Shown here piece after piece: positions 35,538-44,288 of a stretch of DNA of 64,000 nucleotides. Under the pieces are notes generated by a model. That model saw nothing but the letters and a program-made list of their open reading frames with translations, did not search any database and was not told the DNA's origin. The stretch is taken from the NCBI GenBank assembly GCA_900472675.1, contig UCJA01000010.1:1-64000 (forward strand), in the 5' to 3' direction. Source of the DNA: Hyphomicrobiales bacterium. GTDB lineage: Bacteria; Pseudomonadota; Alphaproteobacteria; Rhizobiales; Rhizobiaceae. Both the position numbers and the translations under genes were made by a program. Numbering within the stretch: the first letter of the stretch is position 1; each line of letters opens with the position of its first letter.

Positions 35538-36731
35538 ATGGTGGAACGACTGGCAACGACGCCTTTTGGCGGCGCGCCGTTCAGTGCGCGCAATTTTTCC
35601 CTGAGGGCAGAGGTTGAACGCCGGCAGGAACGGCTTCGCGCAGGCGATGGCGGCAACCAGACAGGCAGGGCGGAGAAGTGGCAGCTGCTGCGGGCGCTGA
35701 CGGAGGCGCGCGAGGCCTATGGTCTTTCCGACCGCTCGATCAGCGTTCTGGAGGCGCTGGCAAGCTTCCACCAGGATCGGGAACTGAACGGCGAAGTGCC
35801 GATCATCGTGTTTCCCTCCAATGCTGAGCTGTCGATCCGATCGCGCGGCATGTCGCCGGCGACGCTGCGTCGCCATCTGGCAGCGCTGGTGGATTCAGGC
35901 TTCATCTTTCGTCGTGACAGCGCCAATGGCAAGCGGTTCTGCCGGCGTGACGACCGGGGACAGGTGGAGAATGCCTTCGGCTTTGATCTTGCGCCCCTGG
36001 CTCTGCGTGCAGACGAGATCTTCTCCCGGGCCGAGGAAGTGCGCGAGCAGGCAAGACTGCTGAACCGCGTACGATCGGAGATCACCCTGCACCTGCGTGA
36101 CATTGCCAAGACCATTGGAGCGGCCCTGGAAGAGCGCCGCTCGGGTGACTGGCCGTCGCTGGTCGATAGGCTGCATGCCTTCTCGGGCAAAGTCTCCCGC
36201 ACAGGCGAACTGGAAGATCTCAAGACGCGCCGCGATGGGCTGGTTCGGCTTCGTGCCGAGGTGGAGACCGCCTACCTCGAAAGCCTCACAGAACAAGAAA
36301 TGAGCGCCAATGAGTCCTTTTTTGAGCGCCACATTCAGATTTCAAATACTGAGCCAATATCTGAATTAAGCGGCATAGAACAAAATACCCAGGCGCCTCT
36401 TGCCCCGGACCGCAGGTCTGTGGGGATTGGCCTGAAGGAATTCCTCAAGATATGCCCTCAGATCGGCGAATACGCCCGTGGCGGCGTGCAGGGCTGGGGT
36501 GATATTCTGTCCGCGGCTGACCTTGTGCGTTCCATGCTCGGCATTAGTCCGAGTGCCTGGGCGGCGGCCCGAAAAGCGATGGGCGACATTCCGGCTGCCA
36601 TCGTCATTGGTGCCATGCTGGAGCGGGCGGAGGCGATCCGATCGCCGGGCGGATACCTGCGCGACCTGACGGGCAAGGCGGAAAAGGGCCGCTTCTCTAT
36701 CCAGCCCATGCTGAACGCGCTGAAATCGTGA
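35538..36731 (+). CDS. repC: Plasmid replication initiator
   Basis: The protein is 397 residues long. It has the RepC N-terminal pattern (ATTPFGGAPFS), the DNA-binding domain (about 55-140, SIRSRGMSPATLRRHLAALVDSGF) and the conserved C-terminal part with WAAARKAMGD and SPGGYLRDLTGKAEKG. RepC starts replication at an origin within its own gene. ATG 35538 has GGAG six bases upstream; 35505 and 35526 lack this. The leader 35294-35537 holds the antisense RNA gene and a small CGACA/TGTCG hairpin (35454-35467). Confidence 0.95.
   Translation: MVERLATTPFGGAPFSARNFSLRAEVERRQERLRAGDGGNQTGRAEKWQLLRALTEAREAYGLSDRSISVLEALASFHQDRELNGEVPIIVFPSNAELSIRSRGMSPATLRRHLAALVDSGFIFRRDSANGKRFCRRDDRGQVENAFGFDLAPLALRADEIFSRAEEVREQARLLNRVRSEITLHLRDIAKTIGAALEERRSGDWPSLVDRLHAFSGKVSRTGELEDLKTRRDGLVRLRAEVETAYLESLTEQEMSANESFFERHIQISNTEPISELSGIEQNTQAPLAPDRRSVGIGLKEFLKICPQIGEYARGGVQGWGDILSAADLVRSMLGISPSAWAAARKAMGDIPAAIVIGAMLERAEAIRSPGGYLRDLTGKAEKGRFSIQPMLNALKS
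36285..36392. other. Candidate replication origin inside repC
   Basis: This stretch of repC is strikingly A+T rich compared with its surroundings (for example CCTTTTTTGAG, ATTTCAAATACTG and CAATATCTGAATTAAG). In repABC replicons the origin lies in an A+T rich part of the repC coding sequence, so the assignment rests on composition and position. Confidence 0.6.
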
Positions 36732-36733
36732 GA

Positions 36734-36794
36734 AACGCCTCGACGGGCCGCGCCATTCGCTGCGAATTCGCTCGCGGCGCCGAGGTGAGGCGTT
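36734..36794. repeat. Nested inverted repeat just after repC
   Basis: AACGCCTC (36734-36741) pairs with GAGGCGTT (36787-36794), and inside it GCCGCG (36747-36752) pairs with CGCGGC (36773-36778); the centre also contains GCGAATTCGC. It begins three bases after the repC stop. No T run follows, so it may be a factor-dependent terminator, a protein-binding site or part of the plasmid's incompatibility region. Confidence 0.5.
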
Positions 36795-36897
36795 GACGCC
36801 GGGTCTGCGCTGCGCCGATAGTGGCGTCCAGGCCTTGGCGGCGACGAGGAGGAAGCGTCGTGCGATGACAAAGGTCATTCCTTGGAGGAGGAAGTCC

Positions 36898-38070
36898 ATG
36901 CTTACCAGGCGCAGTCTTTTGGCAGCAGGCCTTATCGGGTCCGTGCTCGCCGCAGTCCCGGCCGCAGCGGCGGATGTCGTCAAGATCGGGGTCGTCCTGC
37001 CGATGACGGGACCGTTCGCCTCGACCGGGCGGCAGGTCCAGGCGGGGATCAAGGCCTATGTCGCCCTCAACGGGACGACCGTGGCCGGCAAGACGATCGA
37101 ACTCGTCCTTCGCGACGACGGCGGTGTCGCCGACCAGACCCGGCGCATCACGCAGGAACTCGTGGTCAACGATGGCGTCAAGATGCTGGTGGGCTTCGGG
37201 CTGACGCCGCTTGCCATGTCGGTCGCTCCCGTCCTCAACCAGGCGAAGATCCCGGCGATCATCACCTCGGCGACGACATCGGCGATCATGAAGCAGTCGG
37301 AGTATTTTGTGCGTGTCTCGATGGCCGGACCCCAGTCGGCTGTGCCCGTTGCCATCTGGGCCAGCAAGAACGGTCTGAAGAAGGTGGTGACGCTTGTGTC
37401 GGATTACGGTCCGGGGATCGATATCGAACAGGGCTTTACCAACCAGTTCAAGAAAGAAGGCGGCACCATTGTGGAAGCGGTGCGTGTCCCCCTGCAGAAC
37501 CCGGACTTCGCACCCTTCCTGCAGAGGGTCCGCGATGCCAAGCCCGATGCGGTCTTCGTGTTCGTGCCCTCCGGCGTCGGCGCCCTGTTCATGAGGCAGT
37601 TCGTGGACCGGGGCCTGGCGGATGCCGGAATCCGGCTGATCGCGACCGGCGACGTGACGGACGACGACCTCCTGAACGGAATTGGTCCTGCCGCCACGGG
37701 TGTGACCACTGGCCACTTCTATTCGGCCGTGCACGACAGCGCTGAAAACAAGGCATTTGTGAGCGAAGTCCGCAAGGCGAACAACAATATGCGACCGAAC
37801 TTCATGGCGGTGGGCGGCTTTGACGGCATGCACCTGGCCTACGCGGCGCTGAAGAAGACCAATGGGGATACGGATGGCGGAAAGCTTGTCGAGGCGATGA
37901 AGGGCATGGCGTGGGCGAGCCCGCGCGGGCCGATCACCATCGATCCGGCAACCCGCGACATCGTCCAGGATATCTACATCCGCGAGGTGAAGGAGGTGAA
38001 CGGGGAGCTCTACAATGTCGAACTCGCCACCTACCCGAAGATCCGGGACCCCAATACGGCAGGAAACTAG
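36898..38070 (+). CDS. ABC importer substrate-binding protein, LivK type, copy 1
   Basis: The protein is 390 residues long. A twin-arginine-like start (LTRRSLLAAGLIGSV) and hydrophobic signal (1-24, cleavage near AAAA-DV) are followed by a type-1 periplasmic binding fold (VVLPMTGPFASTGRQV, RDDGGVADQTRRI, LVSDYGPGIDIE). It is closely similar along its whole length to the second binding protein at 39530. GGAGGAGG lies before ATG 36898. The ligand is probably an amino acid or related amide, but cannot be read. It is separated from the permease genes by a LysR regulator. Confidence 0.88.
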   Translation: MLTRRSLLAAGLIGSVLAAVPAAAADVVKIGVVLPMTGPFASTGRQVQAGIKAYVALNGTTVAGKTIELVLRDDGGVADQTRRITQELVVNDGVKMLVGFGLTPLAMSVAPVLNQAKIPAIITSATTSAIMKQSEYFVRVSMAGPQSAVPVAIWASKNGLKKVVTLVSDYGPGIDIEQGFTNQFKKEGGTIVEAVRVPLQNPDFAPFLQRVRDAKPDAVFVFVPSGVGALFMRQFVDRGLADAGIRLIATGDVTDDDLLNGIGPAATGVTTGHFYSAVHDSAENKAFVSEVRKANNNMRPNFMAVGGFDGMHLAYAALKKTNGDTDGGKLVEAMKGMAWASPRGPITIDPATRDIVQDIYIREVKEVNGELYNVELATYPKIRDPNTAGN

Positions 38071-38124
38071 CGGATGGCGGTTCATTCCCGGCGGGTGATG
38101 CAGTTTGCCTAGACAGTTGCGTTC

Positions 38125-39387
38125 ATGACTGCGCCATCCGCCGATCGGGCGCTGAAGATATCCCGCCACAGCCTGCGCCATCTGCGCGCCTTCCTCGCCG
38201 TCGTGGAGACCGGCTCGGTGACCCGAGCCGCAGAGCTCTGCTTCGTGTCTCAACCTGCCGTGACCCAGGCGCTGGCAAAGATCGAGCAGACGGTTGGGCT
38301 GCCGCTGTTTTCACGCACGCCGCAGCGGATCTTTGCCAACCCGGCCGGAGAGATCCTCGCTCGGCGCATCACGCGCGCCTTCGCCTTTCTCGATCCTGCC
38401 CTGTCGGAGTTGTCGCCGCGCCTGAGGGTCACCACAACGATGGCGCAGCTGACCTCGCTTGTTGCCGTGCGCGAGACCGAGAACTTCACGCTGGCGGCGC
38501 GGCGGCTCGGCCTTAGCCAGCCGGCGGTCTACCGCGCTGTCAGCCAGCTGGAGCAGGAGGCGGGGCGTCCACTGTTTGATCGGACCGCCCATGGCATCGT
38601 GCCGACGCGGGCGGCGGATGCGCTGGCACAAGCAGCGCGGCTCGCCTTTCTGGAACTGGAGCAGGCGGATGCTGATCTTGCAGAACTGACCGCCGCGGAA
38701 ATCGGCGAGATCGTCGTCGGTGCAACGCCGCTTGCCAAGTCCTTCGTTCTCCCGCGCGCCATTGCCGAGTTTCGCAGCTTTCGCCCCAACCTGCCGATCC
38801 GGATCAAGGAAGGTCCCTATCCGGATCTTCTGACGGCCCTGCGGCGCGGCGAGATCGACTTTCTGATCGGAGCGCTGCGTGATCCACCCCCGATCGGCGA
38901 CGTGGAGCAGAAGACGCTGTTCTTCGACACCGTGGTGCTCGTTTCGGGCATCCATCATCCTCTTGCTGATCGTGCGAACGTCACCATCGAGGAGTTGGCT
39001 GGCTATCCCTGGGTCGTTTCGCCGGCTGGTACGCCGATCCGGGGCTATTTCGACAACCTGTTTGCGCAAGCAGACAGTGCGGGGCCGAAGAGCATTGTGG
39101 AAACCGGTTCGCTGATCCTGATGCGCGAACTGCTGGACTGCTCGGAGCACCTCGGCTGTACGTCCCGTCTGCAGGCGGAGGCGGAAATCGGCCGCGGACT
39201 GATGCGGGCACTCCCCATCGACCTGGCGCAGACTTCGCGACCGATCGGTGTGACGCTGCGTCGTGACTGGCTGCCGACCCTGGCGCAAAAGCGCTTTCTA
39301 GAGCTTCTGCCGAGCGCTGCGGAGAGGAAGGGAAACCCCAGTATAACGAGAACTTATGAGGCCGCCAGACGATCTGATAAAGCCTAG
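38125..39387 (+). CDS. LysR-type regulator with two tandem HTH domains
   Basis: The protein is 420 residues long, about 110 longer than a standard LysR regulator. A first LysR winged helix occupies about 15-75 (AFLAVVETGSVTRAAELC, SQPAVTQALAKIEQTVGLPLF) and a second one about 105-165 (LVAVRETENFTLAARRLGL, SQPAVYRAVSQLEQEAGRPLF). One effector-binding domain follows (about 185-400, VGATPLAKSFVLPRAIAEF). It lies between two paralogous LivK-type genes and probably controls them. The start has a weak ribosome-binding site. Confidence 0.9.
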   Translation: MTAPSADRALKISRHSLRHLRAFLAVVETGSVTRAAELCFVSQPAVTQALAKIEQTVGLPLFSRTPQRIFANPAGEILARRITRAFAFLDPALSELSPRLRVTTTMAQLTSLVAVRETENFTLAARRLGLSQPAVYRAVSQLEQEAGRPLFDRTAHGIVPTRAADALAQAARLAFLELEQADADLAELTAAEIGEIVVGATPLAKSFVLPRAIAEFRSFRPNLPIRIKEGPYPDLLTALRRGEIDFLIGALRDPPPIGDVEQKTLFFDTVVLVSGIHHPLADRANVTIEELAGYPWVVSPAGTPIRGYFDNLFAQADSAGPKSIVETGSLILMRELLDCSEHLGCTSRLQAEAEIGRGLMRALPIDLAQTSRPIGVTLRRDWLPTLAQKRFLELLPSAAERKGNPSITRTYEAARRSDKA

Positions 39388-39529
39388 CCTGCTGTGGACG
39401 CTAGGATAGACTGCAAGATGCGCGATCGAACGGGAGGAGCACCGTCTGGTTCGGGTGACCGGATAGCGGTGAAGGCTCGATGCGCAGGGATGCCGCAAGG
39501 CTTGGATATTTCGCTCTAGGGAGGAGTCG

Positions 39530-40705
39530 ATGATCAAGGGAATAGCACTGGGTGTGGCCGGATTGGCGGCTGCCCTGACCACCGCTCTGCCGGTGACTGC
39601 GCAGGAGGCCGTGAAGATCGGCCTGATCCTGCCGATGACCGGACCCTTCGCCTCGACGGGGCGGCAGGTTTCGGCAGGCGCCAAGGCTTATATGGCCGCC
39701 AAGGGCGATACGGTTGCCGGCAAGAAGATCGAGCTGGTGATCCGCGACGACGGCGGTGTTGCCGACCAGACGCGGCGCATCGCCCAGGAACTGGTGGTCA
39801 ACGACGGCGCCAAGGTGCTCGCCGGCTTCGGTCTGACGCCTCTCGCCATGGCAGTCGCACCGGTTGCGACGCAGGCAAAGATCCCGACCGTCGTCATGGC
39901 CGCCGGAACCGCCGCCATCACCAAGGCATCGCCCTTCATCACCCGGACATCCGGCACCCTTCCGCAGTATTCCATGCCCGTCGGCACCTGGGCCAGCCAG
40001 AACGGCATCAAGAAAGTGGTGACGCTGGTGTCGGACTATGGCCCGGGCATCGATGCGGAAAAGTGGTTCAGCAAGGAGTTCAAGGCCAAGGGCGGCGAGG
40101 TCGTCGAGGCTGTTCGCGTGCCTCTGCAGAACCCCGATTTTGCCCCCTTCCTGCAACGCGTGCGCGATGCCAAGCCGGATGCGGTTTTCGTGTTCCTGCC
40201 GTCGGGCGTCGGTGCTCTGTTCATGAAGCAGTTTTCCGATCGCGGTCTTCCGGAGGCCGGGATCAAGCTGATCGCCACCGGCGACGTGACGGACGACGAT
40301 ATCCTCAACAGCATGGGCAAGCCGGCGATCGGTACGATTACCGGCCATTTCTATGCGACGGCCCACGAGAGCCCGGAAAACAAGGCCTATGTCGAGGTCT
40401 TCAAGAAGGTCAACAACGACATGCGTCCGAACTTCATGTCGGTCGGCGGCTACGACGGCATGGCGCTGATCTACAACGCGCTGGAAAAGACCAAGGGTGA
40501 CGCCACTGGGCCGGCCTTCATGGAGGCGGTCAAAGGCCTTTCCTGGACGAGCCCGCGGGGACCGGTCAGCATCGATCCGGATACCCGTGACATCATCCAG
40601 AACATCTATATCCGCGAGGTGAAGGATGTGGGCGGTGAGTTGCAGAACGTCGAGATCCAGACCTTCGCCAATCTGAAGGATCCGGAAAAAGCCGAAGCCA
40701 AATAG
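39530..40705 (+). CDS. ABC importer substrate-binding protein, LivK type, copy 2
   Basis: The protein is 391 residues long with a signal peptide (1-24, cleavage after PVTA) and the type-1 binding fold (ILPMTGPFASTGRQV, RDDGGVADQTRRIAQ, LVSDYGPGIDAEK). It differs from copy 1 mainly in ligand-pocket segments such as AAGTAAITKASPF against SATTSAIMKQSEY. AGGGAGGAG precedes the ATG. The permease and ATPase genes follow in the same direction, so this copy is the operon's own binding protein. Confidence 0.9.
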   Translation: MIKGIALGVAGLAAALTTALPVTAQEAVKIGLILPMTGPFASTGRQVSAGAKAYMAAKGDTVAGKKIELVIRDDGGVADQTRRIAQELVVNDGAKVLAGFGLTPLAMAVAPVATQAKIPTVVMAAGTAAITKASPFITRTSGTLPQYSMPVGTWASQNGIKKVVTLVSDYGPGIDAEKWFSKEFKAKGGEVVEAVRVPLQNPDFAPFLQRVRDAKPDAVFVFLPSGVGALFMKQFSDRGLPEAGIKLIATGDVTDDDILNSMGKPAIGTITGHFYATAHESPENKAYVEVFKKVNNDMRPNFMSVGGYDGMALIYNALEKTKGDATGPAFMEAVKGLSWTSPRGPVSIDPDTRDIIQNIYIREVKDVGGELQNVEIQTFANLKDPEKAEAK

Positions 40706-40846
40706 ACCGAAAAGAAGGAGGGGCGGCGGGCTTGTGCCGTCCCTTTCGTCGCGCGCCCTCATGGCGCGTCGGTTGAACGACAGACGTGCGAAACGCGGAC
40801 GGCCGGGCGGCAGACACCCGGTCCGGACGCCCTGAAGAAGATCCCT

Positions 40847-41707
40847 ATGCTGACAATCCTGTTCGATGGCATCGCATACGGCATGTTGCTGTTCATTCTG
40901 GCCTGCGGCCTGACGGTAACGCTCGGCCTTATGAACTTCATCAACCTTGCGCACGGCGCATTCGCCATGGCGGGCGGCTACATCACCGTCGTGCTGATGA
41001 ACCGCTACGGCATCTCCTTCTACTGGTGCCTTCCCGCCTCCTTCCTCGTCACCGCCATTCTGGGTCTTGTTCTGGAGCGGACGCTTTACCAGTGGCTCTA
41101 CAAGGCGGATCACCTGGATCAGGTGCTGTTTTCGATCGGCATCGTCTTCATGTCCGTTGCAGGCGCCGATTACTTCATGGGAGGGCAACAGCAACTCATC
41201 AACCTGCCGCCGGAACTGTCGGGCCGGATGGATGTGCTGGGAGTCGGGATCGGCCGCTACCGGCTGTTCACCGTCGTCGTCTGCTCGCTGCTGGCGATCG
41301 CGCTGCAGCTCATCCTTTCCAAGACCCGGTTCGGCAGCCGTCTTCGGGCCGCGGTCGACGACCGGCGCGTCGCCATGGGCCTCGGCATCAACGTCCCGCT
41401 TGTCTTCGCGCTGACTTTTGCCTTCGGTTCCGGCCTTGCCGGCCTCGGCGGGGCCATGGGCGCAGAAATCCTGGGGCTCGACCCGAACTTTCCCCTGAAG
41501 TTCATGATCTACTTCCTGATCGTCGTCTCGGTCGGCGGCACATCGACAGTCTCTGGTCCCTTCCTGGCGGCCATGCTGCTCGGGATCGCTGACGTTGCCG
41601 GCAAGTATTACGTGCCCGCCATCGGTCCCTTCGTCATCTATGCCCTGATGATCGTCATGCTCATTCTGCGCCCGAACGGATTGTTCTCGAGGGGGATCGG
41701 TCGATGA
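40847..41707 (+). CDS. livH: Branched-chain-amino-acid-type ABC permease
   Basis: The protein is 286 residues long with about eight membrane segments. LivH features include GLMNFINLAHGAFAMAGGY near the start, the loop RAAVDDRRVAMGLGINV and the last segment LIVVSVGGTSTVSGP. The stop overlaps the livM start (ATGA). It forms the channel with LivM. Confidence 0.93.
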   Translation: MLTILFDGIAYGMLLFILACGLTVTLGLMNFINLAHGAFAMAGGYITVVLMNRYGISFYWCLPASFLVTAILGLVLERTLYQWLYKADHLDQVLFSIGIVFMSVAGADYFMGGQQQLINLPPELSGRMDVLGVGIGRYRLFTVVVCSLLAIALQLILSKTRFGSRLRAAVDDRRVAMGLGINVPLVFALTFAFGSGLAGLGGAMGAEILGLDPNFPLKFMIYFLIVVSVGGTSTVSGPFLAAMLLGIADVAGKYYVPAIGPFVIYALMIVMLILRPNGLFSRGIGR

Positions 41708-42744
41708 GCCTCGTTGAGCAGGAAGACGCCGGCGCCCTGGCCACCACTGACGCTGCGACCGACAGCCGCGCTGCCCGGTTGATGAAGCGCCGGAGCCGTA
41801 TCCGTCTCTATGAGGTCGCCATCTGGATCGCCGTGATCGCTGCCTACTTTGTGCTGCCGTCGAAAATGCTGATCCTGACCGAGATTGCCATCCTCGCCCT
41901 GTTTGCGGTCTCTCTCGATCTGGTGCTCGGCTTTGCGGGCATCGTGTCACTTGGCCATGCGGCCTTCTTCGGTCTCGGCGCCTATGTGGCCGGCCTGTTG
42001 GCGCTGCACTTCGTGGCGGAACCGGTCACTGGGCTGGTGGTCGCGGGTCTCATCACCGGTCTTTTGGGCTTCCTCACCAGCTTCCTCATCCTGCGCGGGT
42101 CGGACCTGACGCGGTTGATGACGACGCTGGGGATCGGCCTGATGATGGCCGAGCTTGCCAACCAGATGGCCTGGCTGACGGGTGGCGCTGACGGGCTGAG
42201 CGGCTTTTCGCTGAACCCGATCTTCGGCGTCTTCGAGTTCGACCTGTTCGGCAAGACTGGTTATGTCTATTGCCTGGTGGTGCTGTTCCTCGGCGTCATG
42301 ATCATGCGGCGCATCGCGTTCTCGCCTTTCGGCCTGTCTCTCAAGGCCATCAAGAGCAATGCCATGCGGGCCGGGATGATCGCCGTGCCAGCTCGCAAGC
42401 GGATCGTCACGGCCTACACGATCGCCGCGGTCTTTGCCGGTGTTGCAGGCGCACTTTTGGCGCAGACCACGAGCTTCGTGTCACCCGACGTGCTGGCCTT
42501 CCACCGCTCGGCCGACGTGCTGATGGTGCTGACCATCGGCGGGACGGGCTATCTCTACGGCGGCATCTTCGGCGCGATATTGTTCACGCTCGTCAAGGAT
42601 GCACTGTCCATCGTCACGCCCCAGTACTGGATGTTCTGGATCGGCCTCATCCTGGTGGTTCTGGTTCTGGTCGGTCGCGAACGCCTCAACCGCTGGGTGG
42701 ATTATCTGCCCAAACGCATGGCGGGCCGGGAGGACGACCGATGA
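41704..42744 (+). CDS. livM: Branched-chain-amino-acid-type ABC permease, second subunit
   Basis: The protein is 346 residues long. A polar N-terminal extension of about 35 residues precedes around nine membrane segments, with the LivM motif GFAGIVSLGHAAFFGLGAY and the loop LKAIKSNAMRAGMIAV. It overlaps livH at its start and livG at its stop by four bases each, which indicates coupled translation. Confidence 0.93.
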   Translation: MSLVEQEDAGALATTDAATDSRAARLMKRRSRIRLYEVAIWIAVIAAYFVLPSKMLILTEIAILALFAVSLDLVLGFAGIVSLGHAAFFGLGAYVAGLLALHFVAEPVTGLVVAGLITGLLGFLTSFLILRGSDLTRLMTTLGIGLMMAELANQMAWLTGGADGLSGFSLNPIFGVFEFDLFGKTGYVYCLVVLFLGVMIMRRIAFSPFGLSLKAIKSNAMRAGMIAVPARKRIVTAYTIAAVFAGVAGALLAQTTSFVSPDVLAFHRSADVLMVLTIGGTGYLYGGIFGAILFTLVKDALSIVTPQYWMFWIGLILVVLVLVGRERLNRWVDYLPKRMAGREDDR

Positions 42745-43490
42745 GCGAGATCGTGCTGGAAACCCGGGGCCTGTCGCGCCGCTTCGGCGCCTTCATGGCC
42801 ACCAACGACGTCAGCTTGAAGGTGGAGCGCGGCGCCCGCCACGCCCTGATCGGCCCGAACGGCGCGGGCAAGACCACGCTGATCAATCTCCTGACCGGCG
42901 TCCTGCCGCCGTCTGAGGGGCAGGTCTACCTGGAGGGCGAGGATATCACGGGGCTCGCCTCCTTCCGTCGGGTCAAGCGGGGCCTGACGCGGACGTTCCA
43001 GATCAACCAGCTGTTCCCCGAGTTCACGCCGCTCGAGACCGTCTGCCTGGCGATCACCGAACGGCAGGGTGTGGGACACAGCCTTTGGAGCACGATGGCC
43101 GGCTACGGACGGGTGATCGAGGAAGCGGCGTCACTTCTGGAGCGCTTCGGGCTCGCCTCGGTGATGGGCGAGCGCACGTCGATCCTGCCCTATGGCAAGC
43201 AGCGGTTGCTTGAGATCGCGCTGGCCTTCGCCTCCCGGCCCCGCGTGCTTTTGCTGGACGAACCGGCGGCCGGCGTTCCCGAGGACGAGAGGCACGAGGT
43301 GCTGTCGATCGTCTCGGATCTTCCCAAGGATGTCACCGTCCTCCTCATCGAGCACGACATGGACCTGGTCTTCTCCTTTGCCAGCCGCATCTCGGTTCTG
43401 GTGGCCGGCGCCGTGTTTGCCGAAGGCACGGTCGCGGAGATCTCCGCCGATCCGCGGGTCAAGGCTGTCTATCTGGGAGAGAATGCATGA
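42741..43490 (+). CDS. livG: Branched-chain-amino-acid-type ABC ATPase
   Basis: The protein is 249 residues long. Walker A is GPNGAGKTTL, the signature region reads LPYGKQRLLEIALAF (a common LivG form), Walker B is VLLLDEPAAG and the switch histidine is in LIEHDMDLVF. It energises the importer with LivF. The start shares four bases with the livM stop, and the stop overlaps livF. Confidence 0.93.
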   Translation: MSEIVLETRGLSRRFGAFMATNDVSLKVERGARHALIGPNGAGKTTLINLLTGVLPPSEGQVYLEGEDITGLASFRRVKRGLTRTFQINQLFPEFTPLETVCLAITERQGVGHSLWSTMAGYGRVIEEAASLLERFGLASVMGERTSILPYGKQRLLEIALAFASRPRVLLLDEPAAGVPEDERHEVLSIVSDLPKDVTVLLIEHDMDLVFSFASRISVLVAGAVFAEGTVAEISADPRVKAVYLGENA

Positions 43491-44212
43491 CGGCGGTTCT
43501 GGTGACCGAAAAGCTGGTGGCAGGCTACGGCGAAGCGAGCGTTCTTGCCGGTATCAGCCTCACGCTCCAGGAAGGCCGCACGCTTGCCCTGCTTGGGCGC
43601 AACGGCACGGGCAAGACGACCTTCGTCAACACGCTGGTCGGCGTCACCACCCATCATTCCGGCAGGATCCAGCTGATGGGACGCGATGTGACGCGGCTTC
43701 GTGCCGACCGGCGGGCGGCAGCCGGGATCGGCTGGGTGCCGCAGGAGCGCAATATCTTCAAGTCGCTGACCGTCGAGGAGAACATGACGGCGATCGCAAG
43801 GCCCGGTGTCTGGACGCTGGAGAGGGTGTTTTCCATGTTTCCGCGCCTTAAAGAACGCCGCCGGAACCTCGGCAACCAGCTTTCGGGTGGCGAACAGCAG
43901 ATGCTAGCTGTCGGTCGGGCGTTGATGGTCAACCCGAAGCTTCTGCTGCTGGACGAGCCGACCGAGGGGCTGGCGCCGATCATCGTCGATGAACTGCTGG
44001 CGGCGATCCAGCGCATCACGCGAGGCGAGGGCATGTCGGCGATCATCATCGAGCAGAAGGCGCGCAAGGTGCTGCCGCTGACTGACGATGTCGTGATCCT
44101 GGATCGCGGGGCTGTGGTCTACCAGGGCCACAGTGCCGATCTTCTGGCCGATGAAGACGTGCTTGGCCACCACCTGGGTGTCGAGAACCGGGCAAGGGCC
44201 GCCCAGACCTGA
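43487..44212 (+). CDS. livF: Branched-chain-amino-acid-type ABC ATPase, second subunit
   Basis: The protein is 241 residues long. Walker A is GRNGTGKTTF, the signature LSGGEQQMLAVGRAL and Walker B LLLLDEPTEGL. LivF proteins often lack a standard switch histidine; here the segment is IIEQKARKVL. It overlaps livG by four bases and is the last transport gene; a molybdoenzyme gene follows after 76 bases. Confidence 0.93.
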   Translation: MTAVLVTEKLVAGYGEASVLAGISLTLQEGRTLALLGRNGTGKTTFVNTLVGVTTHHSGRIQLMGRDVTRLRADRRAAAGIGWVPQERNIFKSLTVEENMTAIARPGVWTLERVFSMFPRLKERRRNLGNQLSGGEQQMLAVGRALMVNPKLLLLDEPTEGLAPIIVDELLAAIQRITRGEGMSAIIIEQKARKVLPLTDDVVILDRGAVVYQGHSADLLADEDVLGHHLGVENRARAAQT

Positions 44213-44288
44213 GGAACAACGCCCGCCTTGGGGGATTACCCAGACTGTAGGCCCGCATGGGGTCGCACGGCTTCGGGACGGATCGCAC

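Noticed and set aside
39401-41950. 849-residue minus-strand frame antisense to the transporter genes
   Set aside because: It spans three real genes with strong motifs on the plus strand and has a His/Arg/Asp-rich shadow composition.
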